50,691 nucleotides of DNA, taken from positions 1 to 50,691 of the forward strand of contig JANQPB010000041.1 in assembly GCA_028285495.1 (NCBI GenBank), in the 5' to 3' direction. This document shows, one piece after another, positions 40,273-49,989 of this stretch. Below the pieces are notes generated by a model that was given only the letters and a program-made list of their open reading frames with translations, did not search any database and had not been told where the DNA came from. Positions within the stretch are counted from its first letter, which is position 1; each line of letters opens with the position of its first letter. The position numbers and the translations under genes were made by a program. The DNA comes from Acidimicrobiales bacterium. Its GTDB lineage: Bacteria > Actinomycetota > Acidimicrobiia > Acidimicrobiales > SZUA-35.

Positions 40273-41076
40273 ATGAGCGACGACCTGTCCCGCTACGAGC
40301 CCTTCACCGGCCTGATGATCGATCGGCCCGAACCGGGGATCCTGCGGATCGTGCTCGACACCCCCGGCAAGCTCAACGCGGTCGACCAGACCAAGCACGC
40401 CGACCTGGCCGACGTGTGGACGGTGGTCAACCGGGATCCCCACACCCGGGTGGTCGTGGTCCACGGCGCCGGTGGGGCGTTCTCCGCCGGTGGCGACACG
40501 GCGATGATCGAGCAGATCGTCGCCGACCCCGACTACCGGGCCGAGACGTTCCGGGAGGCCAGGGACCTCGTCTACAACATGATCAACTGCTCGAAGCCGA
40601 TCGTGTCGGGGATCGAGAAGGTGGCGGTCGGGGCCGGGCTGGCCACCGCCCTGTTGGCCGACGTGTCGGTCTGCGGTCGCAACGTCCGCATCATCGACGG
40701 TCACACGAAGCTCGGGGTCGCCGCCGGCGATCATGCGGCCATCATCTGGCCGTTGCTGTGCGGGATGGCCAAGGCCAAGTACTACCTGATGACGTGCGAC
40801 ACCCTGACCGGCGAGGAGGCTGAGCGGATCGGGCTGGTGTCGATGGCGGTCGACGACGAGCGGGTGATCGAGACTGCGTTCGAGGTGGCCCGCAAGCTGG
40901 CCGCCGGGTCCCAGCAGGCGATCCAGTGGACCAAGCTGTCGCTCAACAACTGGCTGCGCATGGCCGGCCCGGCCTTCGATGCCTCGGTTGCGTTGGAGAT
41001 GCTCGGCTTCGCCGGCACCGACGTGCACGAGGGCCTCGCCGCCATCCAGGAGAAGCGCGCCCCCGACTTCGGGTAG
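40273..41076 (+). CDS. Enoyl-CoA hydratase/isomerase (crotonase) family protein
   Basis: A 267-residue crotonase-fold protein. LRIVLDTPGKLNAVD and HGAGGAFSAGGDTAMI form the CoA-binding and oxyanion-hole segments, and KPIVSGIEKVAVGAGLATALLADVSVCG provides the second oxyanion Gly. The usual catalytic Glu pair of enoyl-CoA hydratase is not obvious: the region reads DGHTKLGVAAGDHAAIIWPLLCG. The reaction may therefore not be hydration of a standard enoyl-CoA. Monocistronic; start chosen by the -10 box and family N-terminus. Confidence 0.85.
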   Translation: MSDDLSRYEPFTGLMIDRPEPGILRIVLDTPGKLNAVDQTKHADLADVWTVVNRDPHTRVVVVHGAGGAFSAGGDTAMIEQIVADPDYRAETFREARDLVYNMINCSKPIVSGIEKVAVGAGLATALLADVSVCGRNVRIIDGHTKLGVAAGDHAAIIWPLLCGMAKAKYYLMTCDTLTGEEAERIGLVSMAVDDERVIETAFEVARKLAAGSQQAIQWTKLSLNNWLRMAGPAFDASVALEMLGFAGTDVHEGLAAIQEKRAPDFG

Positions 41077-41186
41077 GGGCCCGGGCGCGCCCTCGCCTCC
41101 GGCGACGTCGGGCCGGCGCCGACCGTGGCGATCCCGAGGAACGCCACCATCTCGATGACGTGACTCGAGAGGGCAATCGGGAGCCA

Positions 41187-41199
41187 GGGACAAGGTCCC
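41187..41199 (-). terminator. Small hairpin after the PurA-like gene
   Basis: GGGAC (41187-41191) pairs with GTCCC (41195-41199) over a 3-nt loop, directly beyond the stop codon of the minus-strand gene and in the 125-nt convergent gap 41077-41201, which holds nothing else recognisable. Confidence 0.3.
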
Positions 41200-41201
41200 G
41201 G

Positions 41202-42488
41202 TCACCGGGTGCCGGCCACGTCGACGGGCGCCCGAACCGATGGTGACCGGACCGGTCGGCGGGTGGTGACGTCCGAGCGGGAGGGCCCGCTGGCGACGAG
41301 GGCGACCGGCAGCCCGGTCACCCGCTCGACGTCGTCGAGGAACCGGTCGGCGTTCGCCCGTCGCTCGCACCCACCGACCCGGTAGGGGATGACGTCGAGC
41401 TGGTCGAGGCACGTGACGGCCAGCTGCGCCGTCGCCGTGACGCCGTCGGCCCGGATGTCGAGGTCGGCGTCGATGCGCATCGCCAACTCGTCGACGTCGA
41501 GCCAGGCGTAGCGGACCTCGCCCTGGAAGTCGTTCGGCTGGTTGGTCGGATCGACGACGCCGGGCGGCGGCGTGGCCAGCTGGCGGGGGAGCGGACCGGC
41601 GCCGTGCCGGCTGAGATAGCAGCGGGTGACGTAGGTGACGTCGAGCCCGGTGAGGTCGGTCTCCTGCGCGAGCCGAACCACGTTGGCCAGGCCGGTCCGG
41701 GAACGGGTCACGTTGGGGAAGGCGCCGACGACCTCGTCGAGCAGGAGCCCCTGTGCGTTCTCGAACACGGGTCGGCCCGGTGGGAGCCGTCCGACCACCG
41801 CCTGCTCGGTTGCGGCCAGGAAGTCGTCGACGTCGATCAGGAACCGCTCGATCAGCTCGTCGCCGGCGAGCAGCCGGCGCTGGTCGGCGGGCACCGTCAG
41901 CCCGAGCACGGCCGCCCGTCGCTCGACCCAGCGGTCCCGGATGTCGGTCAACCGCTCGACGACCAGGTCGCGATCGGCCAGATCGCCTGCGGTCAGGGCG
42001 ACGCCGGGTCGGAGATGGCGCTCGATCGCCTCCCCGAAGCCGATCCCACACGATCCGTGCCGGCGGTCGCCCCGGGCCCGCTCGGCCAGTTGGTTGAGCA
42101 GGACGTCGTGGGGCACGGCCACCGGGGCCCGGGGGTCGACCAGGATCGTCGGCCGGATCGACCACCGGGCCAGGTCGGCCAGTTCCCGACCGAGCAGCAT
42201 CGGGTGGACGACGAAGCGGGGACCGAGGAGTGTGTCGGCGCCGGCCAGTGTGCCGGCGCCGACGTGATGGAAGACGTGACGCCGACCGCTCGGCGTCTGC
42301 ACGGTGTGGCCGGCCTGGGCGCTGGAGTTGGCCCGGATCACGACGGCGCGGGTTCCGGTCGCGGCCAGGACGTCGGTGATCACGCCCTTGCCCTCGTCGC
42401 CGTAGTTGGCGCCGATCACCACCTCGGCCGTCGTCGACTCGATGGCCGCGCCCCCCGAGTCGTCGCCGGCCGGAACCTCGCCGGTCAT
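41202..42488 (-). CDS. Divergent PurA-like (adenylosuccinate synthetase fold) protein
   Basis: A 428-residue protein of the adenylosuccinate synthetase fold. Kept: VVIGANYGDEGKGVITD (GTP loop with the catalytic Asp), AGHTVQ (catalytic His), FENAQGLLLDE, and a C-terminal TGLPVALVASGPSRSD like that of PurA. Changed: the second PurA signature (GIGPAYxxKxxR) reads GIGFGEAIERHL, losing Pro, Tyr and Lys. VTSSN is VTRSR. A different acceptor than IMP is therefore likely, though this is inference. The ATG overlaps the stop of the vWA gene (ATGA), so the two are translationally coupled. An NrtR-type regulator is divergent from the pair. It could instead be the genome's real PurA; the changed motifs argue against that. 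Confidence 0.78.
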   Translation of the reverse strand: MTGEVPAGDDSGGAAIESTTAEVVIGANYGDEGKGVITDVLAATGTRAVVIRANSSAQAGHTVQTPSGRRHVFHHVGAGTLAGADTLLGPRFVVHPMLLGRELADLARWSIRPTILVDPRAPVAVPHDVLLNQLAERARGDRRHGSCGIGFGEAIERHLRPGVALTAGDLADRDLVVERLTDIRDRWVERRAAVLGLTVPADQRRLLAGDELIERFLIDVDDFLAATEQAVVGRLPPGRPVFENAQGLLLDEVVGAFPNVTRSRTGLANVVRLAQETDLTGLDVTYVTRCYLSRHGAGPLPRQLATPPPGVVDPTNQPNDFQGEVRYAWLDVDELAMRIDADLDIRADGVTATAQLAVTCLDQLDVIPYRVGGCERRANADRFLDDVERVTGLPVALVASGPSRSDVTTRRPVRSPSVRAPVDVAGTR

Positions 42489-43408
42489 CGGTCGTCGTCC
42501 GGGCCACGCCCGCCCTCGCCGGGATCGAGCCGTCGCAGGTCGCGGATGGCGTCGTCGACCACGCCGGCGGTGTCGGCCGACCAGCTCGCAGCCACCGTCG
42601 CCGGGTCGAGGCCCTCGTTGACCTCGATCGTCGACACGATGACCTCGGCCAACCTGGTGTGGTCGGTGAGGGGCAGGGCTCGCTGGCCGAGCACCGATCG
42701 CCAACTGCTGCGGACGCCGTCGGGATCGCGGCGGTGGTGGTGGCCCTCCTCAACCATGAGGTGGAACACCTCCCACGACCGCTCGGCCATGGCCAGCACC
42801 CGGCCGGTCGTCAGGTCGGCGTGGTCGCCGTCGCCGAAGATCGTGCGCAGGTGGCCGGCGGACAGGCCGGGCGGGCAGGGCTCGTCGCCGACCGTGAACA
42901 GGTACCCCTTCTTCCTGCGCCGCTCCCAGCTGTCGATCGACGTCCGGGTGGCGGCGAAGTACCAGGGCAGGTTGTAGCTCTCGTGGTCGTTACCGCCACC
43001 GCCTCCCTCGATCCACAGGCCCTGGATCTGCTCGGCGATGCGGAGGTCGGCCTCGAACTGGGTGACCTGCAGCGGAGCCCGGTCGCACCAGGCGTCGCCG
43101 ACCGCCATCGCCATGACGTGGGGGTCGGGGACCGGCCGGCGCTCGATGATCTCCTCGAACAGCGGTCGGAGGCCGTGGCAGACGAGGTTCTCGGCCAGCA
43201 TGCCCATCGACCCGGTGACGTCGACGGCCACGATGATCGGCGTCGATCGCGGGTTGAGGTCGCTGTCGCGGGACTCCCGACGACCGATCAGTCGGGGATT
43301 GAGGTGGTCGCGCATCTCCCGGCTGGCGAACAGCTCGTCGCGGGATCGACCTCGGGTCGAGCGCAGGTAGTCGGTCCAGGCGTCGGGGTTCCAGCGTGCG
43401 TAGCCCAT
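42485..43408 (-). CDS. vWA-domain protein coupled to the PurA-like gene
   Basis: A 307-residue protein with a von Willebrand A domain at residues about 55-230. The metal site DVTGSMG follows RSTPIIVAV; Thr-like and Asp residues for full MIDAS coordination appear near GNDHESY and YLFTVGDEP. There is no signal peptide or membrane segment, so it is cytoplasmic. The start at 43408 has GAGGAG 6 nt upstream. It is the first gene of a two-gene operon with the PurA-like protein, reading away from an nrtR-like gene across an AT-rich gap. The role is unknown; a vWA domain may scaffold or regulate the enzyme. Confidence 0.8.
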   Translation of the reverse strand: MGYARWNPDAWTDYLRSTRGRSRDELFASREMRDHLNPRLIGRRESRDSDLNPRSTPIIVAVDVTGSMGMLAENLVCHGLRPLFEEIIERRPVPDPHVMAMAVGDAWCDRAPLQVTQFEADLRIAEQIQGLWIEGGGGGNDHESYNLPWYFAATRTSIDSWERRRKKGYLFTVGDEPCPPGLSAGHLRTIFGDGDHADLTTGRVLAMAERSWEVFHLMVEEGHHHRRDPDGVRSSWRSVLGQRALPLTDHTRLAEVIVSTIEVNEGLDPATVAASWSADTAGVVDDAIRDLRRLDPGEGGRGPDDDR

Positions 43409-43463
43409 GGAGTGCTCCTCGTGTGTCGGTCCCGGGTTCGTCGTTCGTCTCGACGGTAGGCCA

Positions 43464-43519
43464 GTTCATAGATAAATACAAGTTACAAATAACATGGAAG
43501 ACAGGGAGCCGGCTAGGGT
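43464..43519. promoter_or_regulatory. AT-rich operator candidate and nrtR -10 box
   Basis: Bases 43464-43495 are 78% A+T (25 of 32), a sharp contrast with the surroundings. They contain GTTACAAATAAC (43482-43493; GTTA and TAAC mirror each other around CAAA) and a similar AAATACAA direct element. On the plus strand, TAGGGT (43514-43519) is 6 nt from the nrtR-like ATG, a leaderless start, and the AT-rich block covers its -35 region. The block is also the only promoter space for the divergent vWA/PurA-like operon. It is thus the natural binding site for the Nudix-type regulator. Confidence 0.55.
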
Positions 43520-43525
43520 TCGGAC

Positions 43526-44221
43526 ATGACGCCACCACGGGGGACCGGAGCCGGGGACCGGTTCGAGCGACCGATCGCCACGGTCGACGTCGTCGTGTTC
43601 ACCCTCGATGGCGGCGAGCTCCGGGTCGCGCTCTACGAACGCCGGAGCGAGCCCTTCGTCGGCAGCCTCGCCCTGCCGGGCGGGTACGTGCACGTCGACG
43701 CCGACGCCGACCTCGACGGCGCCGCCAGGCGGGTCCTGCGGGACAAGGCCGATCTGCGCTGGGGCCATCTCGAGCAGCTGGCCACGTTCTCGGGGGTCGA
43801 GCGGGACCCGCGCGGCTGGTCGCTGAGCGCGGCCTACCTGGCCGTCGTGCCGGTGGCCGAGCTCGTCGGCGCCCCCAACCTGCACCTCGTCTCGCCGACG
43901 TCGTCGTCGGCGGGTCGCCGGCTGCCCTTCGACCACGGCGCCATCGTCGCCGCCGGGCTCGACCGGCTGCGGTCGAAGTCGGTCTACTCGACGCTGCCGA
44001 CGTTCCTCGTCGAGTCGCCGTTCACCATCGCCGAGCTGCGAGACGTCTACCAGCTCGTGCTCGGCGTCGACCGACTCGACCTGGCCGGATTCCGCAAGAA
44101 GATCCTCGACGTCGGCGCGGTCGAGCCCGTCGCCGGCGAGCTGCGGACCGGCGCTCATCGGCCGGCGCAGCTCTATCGGCGAACCATCGGCGACGTCGCC
44201 GTGTTCGACAGGACGATCTGA
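43526..44221 (+). CDS. NrtR-type transcriptional regulator (degenerate Nudix + winged helix)
   Basis: A 231-residue protein. Residues about 10-150 are a Nudix fold (VDVVVFTLDGGELRVALYERR, LPGGYVHVDADADLD). The Nudix box REUxEE is lost: the segment reads RRVLRDKADL, so hydrolysis is unlikely. Residues about 155-215 match the NrtR winged helix (YSTLPTFLVESPFTIAELRDVY, LDLAGFRKKILDVG). NrtR proteins repress NAD metabolism operons and release DNA on binding ADP-ribose-type ligands. Here the target should be the divergent vWA/PurA-like operon. Start at 43526 follows a TAGGGT box. Ligand unknown. Confidence 0.85.
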   Translation: MTPPRGTGAGDRFERPIATVDVVVFTLDGGELRVALYERRSEPFVGSLALPGGYVHVDADADLDGAARRVLRDKADLRWGHLEQLATFSGVERDPRGWSLSAAYLAVVPVAELVGAPNLHLVSPTSSSAGRRLPFDHGAIVAAGLDRLRSKSVYSTLPTFLVESPFTIAELRDVYQLVLGVDRLDLAGFRKKILDVGAVEPVAGELRTGAHRPAQLYRRTIGDVAVFDRTI

Positions 44222-44257
44222 GGCGTCGAGGGGTCGAGGCGTCGAGGGGTCGACCCC
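44220..44257. repeat. 16-bp tandem duplication with palindrome in a convergent gap
   Basis: GAGGCGTCGAGGGGTC occurs twice head to tail (44220-44235, 44236-44251). The second copy runs into the 12-bp palindrome GGGGTCGACCCC (44246-44257). It separates the nrtR-like and sulfatase genes and may act as a two-way terminator. Confidence 0.6.
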
Positions 44258-44260
44258 GGG

Positions 44261-46465
44261 TCAGGGATTGGCGTAGCGGATGCAGTCGGCGCCGACGCAC
44301 TGGCGCAGCTCGTCGAGCAGGTCGCCGAGCTCGGCCCTCACATCGGCGTAGACCCCGCCCGACTTGTGCTTGCTGTCGAGCTGGAACGGGTCGGCCTCCA
44401 TGTCGTAGAGCTCACGCCCGGAGCCGTAGTACTCGATCCACATCCAGTCCTCGGTCCGCACGGCGTCGTAGCCGGGACCCTCGACGCTCTCGATGATGAT
44501 GGCCCGGTTGTCGTAGCGGGCCGGCTCGATGAGCACGTCGGAGAGGTCGAGCCCGTCCATCACCCGCTCGGGGGTCACGTCGGTGAGCGCGGTGATGGTC
44601 GGCGCCAGGTCGGTCGACGAGACGACGTGGTCAACGTGCTCGCCCCCGACGAACGGTCCGCCCCGCATGACGAGGGGCACGTGGATCGACTCCTCGTACG
44701 GCCGCACCTTGCCCGTGAGGCGATGCTGACCGAGCAGGTAGCCGTTGTCGGACAGGAACACGATCAGGGTCTCGTCGAGGATGTCCTGCGCGTCGAGCGT
44801 CTGGTAGACGGTCTCGACGAGGTCGTCGACGGCCTGGAGGGACTCGATCTGGTTCTCCCAGTGCTCGTCCAGGTCCCGGATGGCGTTGGCGTTGAGCTTG
44901 GGCGCCTTGCGGACGTACGACGGCTTGTCGCCGACTGCCTGCTCGTTGAAGCTCGGGTCTCGCGGCGGTGCCACGTCGTCGTACAGCGTCTCGTGTCGCG
45001 TCGCCGGCAGCGGCGGGAATCCCTGGCCCCACGTGTGGGGGGCGAACGTGGTGACCCAGAGGAAGAACGGGTTGTCGGCCGCGACCGATTCCTCGATGGC
45101 GGCAGCCGCCCGGTCGGCCAGTACGTCGGTCTGGTAGTCCTCCGGTGCGTCGCCGTAGTCGACGGCCACCCCGTTGTCGTTGATCGTGTAGTCGTAGTAC
45201 TTCACGTTGCCGATCAGGGTCTGGAAGTTCGTCCACCCCGGCGGGATCTCGAGGTTGTCCTTGATCCCCGGGTAGAGCGAGTAGTGGCCGTAGCCGTTCA
45301 GGTACTTGCCGACGTGGATCGTGTCGTACCCGTCGGCCTCGAACCAGGTGGCCAACGTGTTGGTGTGGTCGAGTGCCTGGTAGCCCTCGCCGTCGGCCGG
45401 CTTGTTGCTGTTGACGTCGTGATGGAGCGACCGCTGGCCGGTCAAGAGCGTGGCCCTGGCGGGGCAGCAGACCGGCGTGTTCTGGAAGAACCGGTCGAAG
45501 GTGACGCCCTCGTCGCCGAGCAGCAGCTGGGTCTTCGGCATGTGGGCGTAGTCGTCGTAGGCCATGTCGTCGGTCATGATCACGACCACGTTGTCGACCG
45601 GTCCGCCGGCCGGCGTGCGGCGGTCGGAGCCGGAGCAGTCCTGATCGATCCCGTCATCGGGGATGTCCTCGGCCGACGGGTTGATGCCGGGGTCGGTGTC
45701 GTCGCAGTCGTCCGGTGGGGAGTACCCGTCCCCGTCGACGTCGACCACCTCGACCGGCTCGCAGCCGAGGGCATCGTCGACGATCGCCGACAGCAGATCG
45801 GTGCCGACGGCGCTGAGATCGTCCATCGAGGACCAGGTGAGGAAGGCGAAGGTCCGACAGCCGGCGGCCGGCGAGCCGTCGGTCAGGAGGTCGGCGGCCC
45901 GGTAGGTGAAGATCGTCGGCGCGCCCGACCGGTCGACGGCGACGATCTCGGCGCTCGTCGCCGGCGTGGCCGCAGACGTGGTCGCCGGCGTCGAGAAGAC
46001 GTACGTCCTTCCCTGGGCGCCGTCGGCGATCGGGTGGTCCGGCAGCACGACGTCGATCCATCGCTTCGCCTGCTGGGCTGGTGCCTCGAAGGCCGAGTCG
46101 GCCATGAGCAGGTCGTCGACGGTGGCGGTGTCCCAGGTGATGATCGGCACCGGCAGACCGACGAGGTCGTCGTCGAACGTCGTCGGATCGATCGAGGTGG
46201 ACACGATCACCAGGTCGAGCTCGGACCACGACGCCAGCTCGCCCATGTCGGCGTCGTCGACCGGGACGACGACGTGGCCATCGGCCTCGAGCCGTTCGAC
46301 GATGGCCCGGTCCGGCTTCGGGGGCGGCGCCGAACCGGCGACGTAGGCGACCGTCGCAGTCGGTTGGACCTGCGAACCCGCTGCGGTGGCCGCAGCCAAC
46401 GCAGCGAGCACGAGCATGCCGACGAGCGACGCGAAACGGAAACCTCTCCAGGCCCGACGTCTCAT
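44261..46465 (-). CDS. Secreted sulfatase with MopE-like metal-binding insert
   Basis: About 734 residues. An N-terminal signal peptide (FASLVGMLVLAALAAATA) is followed by a 200-residue domain of unknown type. A short DxDGDG repeat-type metal-binding motif (VDVDGDGYSPPDDCDDTD and DGIDQDCSG) resembles MopE. A type I sulfatase comes last. The sulfatase starts VVVIMTDDMAYDD, and CCPARATLLTG carries the formylglycine-forming CxPxR core. VGKYLNGYG and FLSDNGYLLGQH contribute metal and sulfate ligands. It would cleave sulfate esters outside the cell after Cys is converted to formylglycine. ATG 46465 is favoured because AGGTGG lies 6 nt upstream; TTG 46492 is an alternative. Confidence 0.87.
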   Translation of the reverse strand: MRRRAWRGFRFASLVGMLVLAALAAATAAGSQVQPTATVAYVAGSAPPPKPDRAIVERLEADGHVVVPVDDADMGELASWSELDLVIVSTSIDPTTFDDDLVGLPVPIITWDTATVDDLLMADSAFEAPAQQAKRWIDVVLPDHPIADGAQGRTYVFSTPATTSAATPATSAEIVAVDRSGAPTIFTYRAADLLTDGSPAAGCRTFAFLTWSSMDDLSAVGTDLLSAIVDDALGCEPVEVVDVDGDGYSPPDDCDDTDPGINPSAEDIPDDGIDQDCSGSDRRTPAGGPVDNVVVIMTDDMAYDDYAHMPKTQLLLGDEGVTFDRFFQNTPVCCPARATLLTGQRSLHHDVNSNKPADGEGYQALDHTNTLATWFEADGYDTIHVGKYLNGYGHYSLYPGIKDNLEIPPGWTNFQTLIGNVKYYDYTINDNGVAVDYGDAPEDYQTDVLADRAAAAIEESVAADNPFFLWVTTFAPHTWGQGFPPLPATRHETLYDDVAPPRDPSFNEQAVGDKPSYVRKAPKLNANAIRDLDEHWENQIESLQAVDDLVETVYQTLDAQDILDETLIVFLSDNGYLLGQHRLTGKVRPYEESIHVPLVMRGGPFVGGEHVDHVVSSTDLAPTITALTDVTPERVMDGLDLSDVLIEPARYDNRAIIIESVEGPGYDAVRTEDWMWIEYYGSGRELYDMEADPFQLDSKHKSGGVYADVRAELGDLLDELRQCVGADCIRYANP

Positions 46466-46889
46466 CCAGTGCCACCTCTCACCCGACCTCAAGCTGAGCG
46501 CCGACCTTAGTGAGTCCTCGTACGGGATTTACGTTGTTGGGTAGAGTCACTTACATCGTCCGGTCGTGGGCGTCGATCGGGTCGGCTCGGGCCCGTCGGT
46601 CGAGGCGGGCGACGGTCGAGTCGGCGGTCGCTGCGACATCGCCATCGCCGACGGCGCCGCCCCGACGCACCGGCGCCGTCGGCGGCTCCTGTTTCGGCTG
46701 CAGGCCCTGTGGAATTGGCCCCGTGCGGCCGTAGTCTTGAGAGCTGGCGTCTCACTCGCCAGTCGACGCACGCCCCGGCTCGTTGAGCGCTTCCCCTCCA
46801 ACGGAGATGCGAGCGCTGACCCGGCCGGTAGCGAGCCACATCCCCGCAAGAATTTTCCGACCGGAGTGCCCGAACCGAGGTAGCAGCAA
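46466..46889. other. Non-coding gap upstream of the str operon, with leader hairpins
   Basis: A 424-nt gap without a supported gene. TAGTCT at 46732-46737 could be a -10 for rpsL, though its -35 (TGTGGA at 46708-46713) is weak. Two leader hairpins follow: CTGGCG (46744-46749) with CGCCAG (46757-46762), and AGCGCT (46786-46791) with AGCGCT (46812-46817), enclosing CTCC and GGAG (46796-46799, 46803-46806). Long leaders before ribosomal protein operons often regulate translation. An open frame at 46566-46883 has no start signal or family match and is not called. Confidence 0.4.
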
Positions 46890-47261
46890 GTGCCCACGAT
46901 ACAACAGCTCGTCCGCAAGGGCCGTCAAACCAAGTTCAAGAAGGGCACCACCCCGGCGCTGCAGGGGTCGCCCCAGCGCCGCGGTGTCTGCACCCGCGTC
47001 TACACCGCCACCCCCAAGAAGCCGAACTCGGCGCTCCGCAAGGTGGCCCGTGTCCGCCTGACCACCGGGATCGAGGTCACCGCCTACATCCCCGGTGAGG
47101 GCCACAACCTCCAGGAGCACTCGATCGTGCTCGTCCGTGGCGGCCGGGTGAAGGACCTCCCCGGCGTCCGCTACAAGATCGTCCGCGGCACCCTCGACAC
47201 CGCCGGTGTCCGCGACCGCAAGCAGGCCCGCAGCCGCTACGGCGTCAAGAAGGAATCGTAA
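46890..47261 (+). CDS. rpsL: 30S ribosomal protein S12
   Basis: A 123-residue S12, essentially invariant (PTIQQLVRKGRQ, YTATPKKPNSALRKVARVRLT, YIPGEGHNLQEHS, KDLPGVRYKIVRG). It lies in the 30S decoding centre. The Lys residues mutated in streptomycin resistance (TPKKPNS and the KDLPG loop) are in their sensitive form. GTG start with GAGG about 9 nt upstream. First gene of the str operon; rpsG follows after 2 nt. Confidence 0.99.
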   Translation: MPTIQQLVRKGRQTKFKKGTTPALQGSPQRRGVCTRVYTATPKKPNSALRKVARVRLTTGIEVTAYIPGEGHNLQEHSIVLVRGGRVKDLPGVRYKIVRGTLDTAGVRDRKQARSRYGVKKES

Positions 47262-47263
47262 GC

Positions 47264-47734
47264 ATGCCTCGTAAGGGACCAGCCCCCCGCCGTGAGCTCG
47301 AGCCGGATCCGGTCTACCGATCGGTCCTGGTCACCCAGCTGATCAACAAGGTCTTGCTCTCCGGCAAGAAGACCACCGCCGAGCGGATCGTCTACGGCGC
47401 GTTCGACATCGTGGCCGAGAAGACCGGCGGCGATCCCGTCGCCGCCTTCAAGCGGGCGGTCGACAACGTGCGCCCCCAGCTCGAGGTCAAGAGTCGCCGC
47501 GTCGGCGGCGCCACCTACCAGGTCCCGGTCGAGGTTCGTCCCCGCCGGGCCACCACCCTCGCCATCCGCTGGCTCGTCGGCTACGCCCGCGACCGTCGCG
47601 AGCGCACGATGGCCGAGCGCCTGGCCAACGAGATCCTCGACGCCTCCAACGGCATCGGCGCCGCAGCCAAGCGCCGCGAGGACGTCCACAAGATGGCCGA
47701 GTCGAACAAGGCCTTCGCCCACTACCGCTGGTAG
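47264..47734 (+). CDS. rpsG: 30S ribosomal protein S7
   Basis: A 156-residue S7, the primary 3'-domain assembly protein of the small subunit. PRKGPAPRRELEPDPVY starts it, then KVLLSGKKTTAERIVYGAF and the YQVPVEVRPRRATTLAIRWLV beta hairpin. It begins 2 nt after rpsL and is 66 nt before fusA. Confidence 0.99.
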   Translation: MPRKGPAPRRELEPDPVYRSVLVTQLINKVLLSGKKTTAERIVYGAFDIVAEKTGGDPVAAFKRAVDNVRPQLEVKSRRVGGATYQVPVEVRPRRATTLAIRWLVGYARDRRERTMAERLANEILDASNGIGAAAKRREDVHKMAESNKAFAHYRW

Positions 47735-47800
47735 CGGCAGCCGAACCTCCGAACTCCCCGAACCCCCCCCACACTTTCGCCCGAGGACACACACCGCATC

Positions 47801-49900
<2,100 letters not shown>

Positions 49901-49989
49901 GAGAGACAGACACCCGGTAACAGCTCGTTCCGGATCGAGGAAGCCTGGCCTGGGAGGCCAGCACGAGGACACCGAAAGGACGCGCCGTC

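Noticed and set aside
46566..46883. Possible 105-codon gene before rpsL
   Set aside because: No start signal, family motif or coding-bias support; it overlaps two leader hairpins and ends at the rpsL ribosome binding site.
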